Assembly: GCF_023241715.1 (NCBI RefSeq)
Contig: NZ_JALQCW010000008.1
Location: 186,001-250,000 of the forward strand
Length of the DNA: 64,000 bases
Origin: Pseudomonas morbosilactucae
Lineage (GTDB): Bacteria > Pseudomonadota > Gammaproteobacteria > Pseudomonadales > Pseudomonadaceae
Direction of reading: 5' to 3'
The translations under genes and the position numbers were made by a program. Of the stretch, positions 55,536 through 62,074 are shown in pieces. Below the pieces are notes generated by a model. That model saw nothing but the letters and a program-made list of their open reading frames with translations, ran no database searches and was not told the origin of the DNA. How positions within the stretch are numbered: position 1 is the first letter of the stretch; every line of letters begins with the position of its first letter.

Positions 55536-56684
55536 ATGAGCGCACCTGTCGTAATCGTTGGCACCGGGCTGGCCGGCTACAACCTGGCCCGGGAGTTTCG
55601 CAAGCTCGACAGCGAAACCCCGCTGCTGCTGATTACTGCGGATGACGGTCGTTCCTACTCCAAGCCGATGCTCTCCACGGGCTTTGGCAAGAACAAGGAT
55701 GCCGACGGCCTGAGCATGGCCGAGCCGGGCACCATGGCCGAGACCCTCAAGGCCGAGGTGCGCACTCACACGCGCATCACCGGCATCGACCCTGGCCACC
55801 AGCGCCTGTGGATCGGCGAGGAAAGCGTGCCTTATCGCGACCTGATCCTGGCCTGGGGCGCAGAAACCGTGCGTGTGCCGGTGGAAGGCGACGCCTCGGC
55901 GCTGATCTTCCCCATCAACGACCTGGAAGACTACGCCCGCTTTCGCGTAGCTGCGGCCGGCAAGCGCCGGGTGCTGTTGCTGGGCGCCGGCTTGATTGGC
56001 TGCGAGTTCGCCAATGACCTGATCCTCGGCGGTTACGAGGTCGAGTTGGTGGCGCCTTGTGAACAAGTGATGCCGACCCTGCTGCACCCGGCGGCTGCGG
56101 CAGCGGTGCAGGCCGGCCTGGAAAGCCTGGGCGCGCGTTTCCACCTGGGGCCGGTGCTCAATCGCCTGCAGCAGGCTGGCGACGGCCTGGAAGCCCATCT
56201 GTCCGACGGCCAGGTCATCCCCTGCGACCTGGTGGTCTCGGCCATCGGCTTGCGCCCGCGCATCGACCTGGCGGCCGCCGCCGGCCTGGTGGTCAACCGC
56301 GGGGTGGTGGTGGATCGCCACCTGCAAAGCTCCCACGCCAACATCTACGCCCTGGGCGATTGCGCCGAGGTCGATGGCTTGAACCTGCTGTACGTCATGC
56401 CGCTGATGAGCTGCGCCCGCGCCCTGGCGCAGACCCTGGCCGGCACGCCGACCGCGGTCAGCTACGGGCCGATGCCGATCACCGTGAAAACACCGGTCTG
56501 CCCACTGGTGGTCTCACCGCCGCCAAAGGGCCGCGAAGGCGTCTGGACCGCCGAAGGGCAGGGCGCCGACATCAAGGCGCTGTGCCGTGATGCCGACGGT
56601 CACCTACTGGGTTACGCCCTGACAGGTACGGCGGTCATGGAAAAACTGGCCCTGAACAAAGAACTTCCGCCCTTGCTGGCCTAA
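55536..56684 (+). CDS. rubB: Rubredoxin-NAD(+) reductase
   Basis: A 382-residue FAD/NADH-dependent reductase of the AlkT/RubB type with [20 protein letters not shown] at the N-terminus, the NAD site [17 protein letters not shown] (about 147-163) and the late [14 protein letters not shown] (FAD site). It reduces the rubredoxin encoded 41 bp upstream, which in turn donates electrons to alkane hydroxylases or oxygen/peroxide-reducing enzymes. AAGGAG precedes the ATG. Operon with the rubredoxin gene. Confidence 0.92.
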   Translation: MSAPVVIVGTGLAGYNLAREFRKLDSETPLLLITADDGRSYSKPMLSTGFGKNKDADGLSMAEPGTMAETLKAEVRTHTRITGIDPGHQRLWIGEESVPYRDLILAWGAETVRVPVEGDASALIFPINDLEDYARFRVAAAGKRRVLLLGAGLIGCEFANDLILGGYEVELVAPCEQVMPTLLHPAAAAAVQAGLESLGARFHLGPVLNRLQQAGDGLEAHLSDGQVIPCDLVVSAIGLRPRIDLAAAAGLVVNRGVVVDRHLQSSHANIYALGDCAEVDGLNLLYVMPLMSCARALAQTLAGTPTAVSYGPMPITVKTPVCPLVVSPPPKGREGVWTAEGQGADIKALCRDADGHLLGYALTGTAVMEKLALNKELPPLLA

Positions 56685-56871
56685 ATGGCGGTCGTTCTGT
56701 CGGAATAACCCTGTTTCTTCCCCTACAAAGGTCGTGGGGAGACTGGCGCCACTCTCAAGCGCGTGCCATCCTCACATCCGTCTGCCGCAGACTAGAGCCT
56801 GCGGCGCCTTGGGCGCTGTTCCGGAGAACAGCACGGACATAACAACAAAAAACCGTCAAAGAGGCTTCACT

Positions 56872-57147
56872 ATGCGTAAACCAGAACTCGCCGCCGCCAT
56901 CGCTGAAAAAGCGGATCTGACTAAAGAGCAGGCCAACCGCGTACTCAACGCCGTTCTCGAAGAAATCACCGGTGCCTTGCACCGCAAAGACAGTGTCACC
57001 CTGGTGGGCTTTGGTACCTTCCTGCAGCGCCACCGTGGCGCCCGTACCGGCAAGAACCCGCAAACCGGCGAGCCGGTGAAAATCAAGGCCAGCAACACCG
57101 TTGCCTTCAAGCCTGGCAAGTCCCTGAAAGACAGCGTCAACCCTTAA
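56872..57147 (+). CDS. hupA: HU-family DNA-binding protein
   Basis: A 91-residue HU/IHF protein: MRKPELAAAIAEKADLTKEQ at the start and the signature GFGTFLQRHRGARTGKNPQT (about 47-66) that forms the DNA-binding arms. It bends and compacts DNA. The start ATG 56872 follows GAGG. The frame is open 46 codons upstream, but this has no HU similarity. The family has several paralogues in Pseudomonas; the symbol is approximate. Confidence 0.9.
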   Translation: MRKPELAAAIAEKADLTKEQANRVLNAVLEEITGALHRKDSVTLVGFGTFLQRHRGARTGKNPQTGEPVKIKASNTVAFKPGKSLKDSVNP

Positions 57148-57184
57148 GCATTGCGCTTTCTCCCCAGGGAGAGGGCATGACTGA

Positions 57185-57218
57185 ATGGGCACACCGACTG
57201 GGTCGGGTGCCCATTTTT
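57185..57218 (+). terminator. Rho-independent terminator of hup
   Basis: ATGGGCAC/GTGCCCAT outer stem with an inner ACCGAC/GTCGGGT stem and a run of five T residues, about 38 bp after the stop codon. Confidence 0.88.
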
Positions 57219-57311
57219 CATGCCTGGACGTTGCCCGTCGGGGCCGCTTGCACCGATGCGGCAGCATGGCTAGCATGCGCGATTGCTTGATTCGCGAATC
57301 AAAGGCCAAGG

Positions 57312-57839
57312 ATGACCCGCTCGACTTCTACCTCGCTCCCACGCCCCCTGAAATCCGTGATCCTTCGCCTGCGCGCTTGGCGTGTGCTGCTGTGTGGCGC
57401 CTTGCTGTGCGCCCAGGCCTCGGCATTTGCCGTGGCCGAACGCGGCACCCTGCTCGGGCCGGTGGGTTACCGCGAGGCCCTGCAGTGGTTCCACAGCCAG
57501 AAATACGACAGCCCCGGTTCCTGGCTCTGCGGCTATTCCCTGGCCCGCGAGGACTACAGCGTGGCGCCCAAGGCTCCGCGTCTGCTGGTGGAAGTGGACC
57601 AGCGCTTTCTCTACCTCAAGTCCGCCGGCCAACTGGTGGAACTGACCGGCGCCGCCCAGGGCCCTGGGCGCAGCGAGTACCAGAACGCCAGCGCTCACAT
57701 CCGAGTCACCCTGAACATCCTCAAGCGCAACAATTTCAGCGAGTACCAGGAGTCGCACGATCGCCAGGTACTGGCACGCATCGAGATGAAGGACCAGGTC
57801 GAAACCCTCACCCTCAAGGGGCAGTCATGCGGTACTTGA
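57312..57839 (+). CDS. Unknown secreted protein
   Basis: A 175-residue protein with a basic N-terminus and a hydrophobic signal-like segment (about 24-42, VLLCGALLCAQASA). The mature part is beta-rich with LVEVDQRFLYLKSAGQLVEL (about 91-110) and two cysteines (about 72 and near the end). No family recognised. It overlaps the next secreted-protein gene by 13 bp and lies close to type VI effector genes, so it may be an immunity or accessory protein. Confidence 0.65.
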   Translation: MTRSTSTSLPRPLKSVILRLRAWRVLLCGALLCAQASAFAVAERGTLLGPVGYREALQWFHSQKYDSPGSWLCGYSLAREDYSVAPKAPRLLVEVDQRFLYLKSAGQLVELTGAAQGPGRSEYQNASAHIRVTLNILKRNNFSEYQESHDRQVLARIEMKDQVETLTLKGQSCGT

Positions 57840-58198
57840 ACCTGGCAGGCCTTGGCCTGCTGATTGCCAGCGCGGCCATGCCCGCCCTGGCGGATGAATC
57901 GAACCCGGGCAAGGGCTGCTACGGCTACCTCACCGAACTGGTGCGCAGCAGCGATTTTCCCTACCGCGACTTCACCACCCCGGAGCACCTCAAGCTGTTG
58001 ATCGACCGCGATGAGGGTGACCAGTTGAGCCTGCAGCTGTTCTACGAAACCTCCGGCAGCGGGATCATCGGCTGGGTCCGCTACGATGTGCCACAGCAGG
58101 CATTGTGGAATGTCAGCATCGACCCCGAAGAGCCCCAGGCGCTCAAGTTCGACCCACGTTTTGCCCGGGCCTATGCGTCCTGCCTGGCGTCGCGCTAG
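57827..58198 (+). CDS. Unknown small secreted protein
   Basis: A 123-residue protein: signal peptide 1-22 (AMPALA-DE), then a short mature domain with a cysteine in GKGCYGYLTELVRSSDFPYR (about 28-47) and another near the end (YASCLASR), likely forming a disulfide. AAGGGG precedes ATG 57827; the same frame is open much further upstream but there runs antisense-free through the preceding gene in another phase. No family recognised. Translationally coupled to the gene before it. Confidence 0.65.
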   Translation: MRYLNLAGLGLLIASAAMPALADESNPGKGCYGYLTELVRSSDFPYRDFTTPEHLKLLIDRDEGDQLSLQLFYETSGSGIIGWVRYDVPQQALWNVSIDPEEPQALKFDPRFARAYASCLASR

Positions 58199-58319
58199 GC
58201 CTCGGCCAGTTGTCATTGGCGCTGTGCAGAGTTGCCGAGTGGTTCCTTGATTGTTGCCAGTCATTGCTTGAGAATTTGCCGTCATCCGAATCACCCTTTC
58301 AGCATGGAACGCGAATCTC

Positions 58320-58754
58320 TTGTCCTCCTACCGCATTCAAGAAGCTGATCTCGATATTCCTGACGCCTGGCAGGACCAGAGCATCAATATCTTCAAGCTG
58401 CCCGCCGTCGGTGGCGCCCAGGAAGCCAGTTTTGTCATCAGCCGCGACGCCAGCCAGGGCGATGCAGCCTTCGCCGACTATGTCGCCGGGCAACTGCGCT
58501 CCGCCGAGCAGCAACTGCCGGGCTTCACCCTGATCAAGCGCTGGGACTTCGACATGCACGGCCACGCCTCGGTCCTGCTGGACTACAGCTGGAAACGCGA
58601 AGGTCGCGAGCTGATGCTGCGCCAAGTGTTCATCGAGCGTAAGCCGGCGGTGCTGATCACCACCCTGACCACCACGGTCAATGATCTGGTGCACCACGAA
58701 CCCGCCTGGAAACAGGCCATGCAAAGCCTCAAGCCCCAGCCAGCGGTGGTCTGA
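58320..58754 (+). CDS. eagT6: EagT6-like effector chaperone (DcrB/DUF1795 family)
   Basis: A 144-residue chaperone. Segments such as AQEASFVISRDASQGDAAFA (about 33-52) and LMLRQVFIERKPAVLITTL (about 99-117) closely match, from memory, P. aeruginosa EagT6 (PA0094), which shields the transmembrane segments of effector Tse6 and loads it on VgrG1. It starts with TTG 58320, with GGAA 13 nt upstream. The effector gene follows in 23 bp. Confidence 0.88.
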   Translation: MSSYRIQEADLDIPDAWQDQSINIFKLPAVGGAQEASFVISRDASQGDAAFADYVAGQLRSAEQQLPGFTLIKRWDFDMHGHASVLLDYSWKREGRELMLRQVFIERKPAVLITTLTTTVNDLVHHEPAWKQAMQSLKPQPAVV

Positions 58755-58777
58755 TCCTCCAGGCCGAGTAACGAACC

Positions 58778-60070
58778 ATGGATATGTTGGCAGCAGCCCG
58801 TCTGGGGGATGAGATCGCCCACGGTTTTGGCGTGGCGGCGATGGTGGCGGGGGCTGTTGTCGGTGCCCTGATTGGCGCCGCGGTGGTGGCTGCGACCGTG
58901 GCCACCGGTGGGGTGGCGATCGCCATCATCGCGGGTTCGGTCGCCGCGGGCGGCCTGTCGATGTTCCAGATCGCCAAGGGCCTGAGCACTATCTTCAACC
59001 TGCCCGAACCCAGCACGGGGGTGCTGGTAGAGGGCAGCTTCAATGTCCGCATCAACCTGCGCAACGCCATGCGCGCGGGCCAGGACCATTCGTCCTCGTG
59101 CAGCGGCCTGCCGCTGAACCACCCGATTTGGCCGTTCCCGGTGCTGATCGCCGAGGGCAGCGCTAAGGTCACCATCAACGGCAAGCCGGCCGCACGCCTG
59201 CAAAGCAAGATGGTCTGCGGCGCCCACATCAAGACCGGCAGCGAAAACACCTTCATTGGCGGGCCCACGGTGCAGGTGGCGTTCGTCCTGGATATCGAAG
59301 GCTGGATGCACACCGGGCTGGAGGCGCTGGGGTTGGCGGCGCTCGGCGCCGGGCTGGTGGTGGCGGCCATGGCGGGAGTGGCGGCATTGGCTGGTGCCCT
59401 GGCAGTGGGCGCCGCGGTGTATGGCGGCATGGCCCTGCTGGGGGACCTGGGCGACCGCCTGGGGCCGGGCTATCGCGATTTGCTGCAAGGGGTGGCCGGC
59501 ATGGCCCTACTGGGCTTGGGGCCGAAACTGGCGGCGCGCAAACCGGCGACCGCGGTACCCGAGTTGACCTCGCGGCGTGCCTACCTGAATCAGAAGTTCG
59601 GCCGCTCCGGCGACTTGCACGGCGACATCAATTACCGTGGCAACCGCGAAGTGGCGGCGAACTTCTTCGAGTCCCAGGGCTATTCCAAGGTCGACGCACA
59701 GTCCTACATGAACGGCCTGGATTTCAATCATCCGGTGCGCGTGGAGACCCTGGCCTCCGGCAAGAACCTGTGGCAATACCAGTCCCCCGGGGCGCCGCAG
59801 GGCAACTGGTATACTCTCAGCCCGCGGGTGCAGCCGACCGAGCTGGGGATCAACCCCATGGGCACCAACCGCGCCGCCAACACCATTGAACCCAAGGTTC
59901 TCAATTCCTATGGAACAACCCGCAAGGTGCAGGTCCTGCGCAGCACGGCTGCGCCGACCAACGACTTCTGGTCGGTCAAGGGGCAGTCCTATCCCGCCAA
60001 GGGCGGGGCGCAGCAGTTGTTCTCCAATGACAAAGGCGCCTTCGGCGCGCTCTCTCCCGGTGGACCATGA
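58778..60070 (+). CDS. tse6: Tse6-like PAAR effector with NAD(P)+ glycohydrolase-type tail
   Basis: A 430-residue protein, the same length as P. aeruginosa Tse6. It has a hydrophobic N-terminal hairpin (about 18-65), a PAAR domain (about 70-180, with GSENTFIGGPTVQVAF), a second hydrophobic hairpin (about 180-245) and a toxin domain from about 270. That domain contains SGDLHGDINYRGNREVAANF, FNHPVRVETLASGKNLWQY and DFWSVKGQSYPAKGGAQQLF, and resembles Ntox46, known in Tse6 to hydrolyse NAD+/NADP+. It sits at the spike of the type VI machine. Its immunity gene overlaps the stop codon by 4 bp. Confidence 0.9.
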   Translation: MDMLAAARLGDEIAHGFGVAAMVAGAVVGALIGAAVVAATVATGGVAIAIIAGSVAAGGLSMFQIAKGLSTIFNLPEPSTGVLVEGSFNVRINLRNAMRAGQDHSSSCSGLPLNHPIWPFPVLIAEGSAKVTINGKPAARLQSKMVCGAHIKTGSENTFIGGPTVQVAFVLDIEGWMHTGLEALGLAALGAGLVVAAMAGVAALAGALAVGAAVYGGMALLGDLGDRLGPGYRDLLQGVAGMALLGLGPKLAARKPATAVPELTSRRAYLNQKFGRSGDLHGDINYRGNREVAANFFESQGYSKVDAQSYMNGLDFNHPVRVETLASGKNLWQYQSPGAPQGNWYTLSPRVQPTELGINPMGTNRAANTIEPKVLNSYGTTRKVQVLRSTAAPTNDFWSVKGQSYPAKGGAQQLFSNDKGAFGALSPGGP

Positions 60071-60351
60071 AACCAATCGACTACATTGATCACGCACTGG
60101 CGCTGGTGGCCAAGCGGGCCCTGGTCCTGCCGGGTTACGAAGTCTTCGACCTTCTGCAAAAACAGCTGCAGTACGTTCGCGCGGTACTGCTGGACCGCAG
60201 CCTGGACCGTTCCGGGCTGCACCAGATCAGCATTGGCGCCATTGCCGTGAAGGAGTTCGACGAAACCGACCCGGAGCTGGCCCGGGCGTTGAAAGACGCA
60301 CACTACGTGGCGGTACAGACCGGGCGTGGCTTGAAGGTCGATCTGCCCTGA
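60067..60351 (+). CDS. tsi6: Tsi6-like immunity protein
   Basis: A 94-residue protein whose LLQKQLQYVRAVLLDRSLDR and VKEFDETDPELARALKDAHY segments match, from memory, Tsi6 (PA0092), which blocks the Tse6 active site. ATG 60067 overlaps the tse6 stop codon (ATGA). It must be present in any cell making Tse6, so the module should be intact and functional. Confidence 0.88.
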   Translation: MKPIDYIDHALALVAKRALVLPGYEVFDLLQKQLQYVRAVLLDRSLDRSGLHQISIGAIAVKEFDETDPELARALKDAHYVAVQTGRGLKVDLP

Positions 60352-60359
60352 GGCGCGCC

Positions 60360-60671
60360 ATGCTGTTCAAGGATCTGTTGGTCAACCGCGAGGAAATGTT
60401 CTCGATGGGCATCGAGGAGTCCACCGCACAGTACTACGTCTCCTTTCCGGTCAGCCTCGGCGTGGTGGACTACGAGGAGTACTACGCCATCGATCGCGCG
60501 ACCTTTGAGCGGTTCGAACAGGACCTGCAGGTCGCGCTGGCATTTGTCACCCGCGCCAGTCGGCGTGAGCTGGATCGGTGGCTGATCATCAACCCGGCCA
60601 GCCTTGAGCCCTGTCAGCTGCCGCGCTGCCAATGCAGGTGCTCACCGATCATGACCGTCGACAGGGCCTGA
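60360..60671 (+). CDS. Small protein of unknown function next to tsi6
   Basis: A 103-residue protein starting ATG 60360, 8 bp after the tsi6 stop. The first 80 residues look like a real acidic, soluble protein (EESTAQYYVSFPVSLGVVDY, then ATFERFEQDLQVALAF). The last 20 or so residues are cysteine- and arginine-rich and are read across the 3' end of the convergent gene (58-bp overlap). This suggests that the gene's true end was lost or that it was fused to foreign sequence by rearrangement. No family recognised; a second immunity protein is possible. Confidence 0.6.
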   Translation: MLFKDLLVNREEMFSMGIEESTAQYYVSFPVSLGVVDYEEYYAIDRATFERFEQDLQVALAFVTRASRRELDRWLIINPASLEPCQLPRCQCRCSPIMTVDRA

Positions 60672-61258
60672 TCCGGGTCATAGCCGAGGTCATAGTCGAG
60701 CTGCTTGAACCAACTGGTGGCGAAGGTCGACGCCTTGGCGACGCGCCCGGCTTGCAACTGGTCGACGCGGACGTACCAGTTATTGGGTGGCGTGACGGAC
60801 AGGTAGTAGTTCAGGTTGTCGGCGGTAAAGGTCCAGCACAGGGACATCAGGCGCGACTCCGCCGGTCGTGCTTCATAAATGTGCGCGTTGACGATCAGGG
60901 CCTTGCCATCGAACAGATGGTGATAGCGGACGTTTTCACCGTAGGTGGGCACGTCCTTGTCAAAGCGGCTGATGCTCAGGATCAGTTGTCCGTCGGCATC
61001 GAAACCATAGGCCTGCAGATTCTTCGATTCACGGTTGGCCTTGCTCAGCGACGCCAGGGGTTTTCCCTCCTTACTGACGCTGGGGATCAAGCGTTCAAAG
61101 GGGATGAGCTCCAAGGTCGGGCCAAGGGAATACTCCCAGCGGACCACGGCTTGCTTGATCGACTGATAGTGTTGGTGAACGTGCGGTCCATAAAGCTTGA
61201 ACACCTCGCCGAGGGTGTTGCGCCGGCTTTCAAGCTCCGGGTTGTGCATGACATTCAT
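60614..61258 (-). CDS. Unknown protein downstream of the Rhs module
   Basis: A 214-residue soluble protein. It opens with a helical stretch (about 1-45), then a beta-rich middle with AYGFDADGQLILSISRFDKD (about 82-101) and a C-terminal NWYVRVDQL segment. No family recognised. Base composition is lower in GC than the core genes around it. ATG 61258 has GAGGG upstream; ATG 61249 is an alternative. A terminator at 61321-61345 separates it from the next gene upstream, so it probably has its own promoter. It may be a second immunity-type gene. Confidence 0.6.
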   Translation of the reverse strand: MNVMHNPELESRRNTLGEVFKLYGPHVHQHYQSIKQAVVRWEYSLGPTLELIPFERLIPSVSKEGKPLASLSKANRESKNLQAYGFDADGQLILSISRFDKDVPTYGENVRYHHLFDGKALIVNAHIYEARPAESRLMSLCWTFTADNLNYYLSVTPPNNWYVRVDQLQAGRVAKASTFATSWFKQLDYDLGYDPDQALSTVMIGEHLHWQRGS

Positions 61259-61320
61259 TGGGTTATTTCCCTCAGCTGCCACAGGCAATCGTGCTCCAGC
61301 AGCTCTTTCGCCGTGCACTG

Positions 61321-61345
61321 AAAAAACCGCGACTTTGGCGCGGTT
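61321..61345 (-). terminator. Rho-independent terminator after the candidate immunity gene
   Basis: ACCGCG/CGCGGT hairpin followed on the minus strand by six T residues, about 90 bp after the stop of the gene at 61433-62059. Confidence 0.82.
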
Positions 61346-61432
61346 CTATAAGTGGCTGCAGGCCGTGCTGGCGCTCGTCAGCCGCGCCAGAAAGCGCGGT
61401 CCGGCGATCTGCCCCGGCACTCCGGCAGTTGC

Positions 61433-62059
61433 TCAGTTCAGCGCCGTCAGGAGTTGCTTGTTGAACGACTCTTTCAGTTCCTGGTTGTTGGTGTAGCCCA
61501 GGGTCTGCTCGCTCAGAATCTTCGCCAGCGTTGCGTCGTCCGGTTGGATTGCGTTGGTTTTCAAGGCGATAACGATCAGCGGGACCGGATAGGCGTAATA
61601 CTTTGACCTCTCGATGACATCGCTCACCAGTGCGGGGCTGACATTGAGGAGGTTGTACAGGATAGGCAGGTGAACATCCTGAAGCCGGCGCAGCATCACC
61701 TGGCAGGTATTTTCAATGCCTTGTTCGGTCACGGGCAGCAGTGGACAGCCGTCTTTTTCGCTGACCGTCGACATGCAGTAGACCAGTTTCGGATTGGCCA
61801 GGTTGGATGGGTAGGGCGGGCTTATCCGCTCGATCTCCGCCTGCAGGGCCGGGTGTTCGACAAAGATGATCATTTCGTAGGCGCGGGTGTTGGCCAGGTA
61901 CTCGAAATGCAAGGTCGCCACGGCGCCCGACTCTTTATGGGCAATCACCACTTTGTTCCGGGTGACTTTGACTCCGGGATAAGCCGAGAGCTCGCTCTTC
62001 AAGAATAGCTGGAGTGCCTTTTCGAAGTTGCTGCGCAATTCCTTGGTGTCTGCTTTCAT
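61433..62059 (-). CDS. Candidate immunity protein for the Rhs toxin
   Basis: A 208-residue soluble protein directly downstream of the Rhs gene (15-bp gap), the standard place for an immunity gene. Visible segments are VIAHKESGAVATLHFEYLAN (about 38-57) and the C-terminal LGYTNNQELKESFNKQLLTA. GC is lower than in the core genome. No known family recognised. It would protect the cell and its kin from the nuclease-like tip of the Rhs protein. Confidence 0.68.
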   Translation of the reverse strand: MKADTKELRSNFEKALQLFLKSELSAYPGVKVTRNKVVIAHKESGAVATLHFEYLANTRAYEMIIFVEHPALQAEIERISPPYPSNLANPKLVYCMSTVSEKDGCPLLPVTEQGIENTCQVMLRRLQDVHLPILYNLLNVSPALVSDVIERSKYYAYPVPLIVIALKTNAIQPDDATLAKILSEQTLGYTNNQELKESFNKQLLTALN

Positions 62060-62074
62060 TTCTCGATTACTCGT

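Noticed and set aside
57185-57826. Upstream extension of the small secreted protein at 57827
   Set aside because: The extension covers another real gene in a different frame and would bury the signal peptide.
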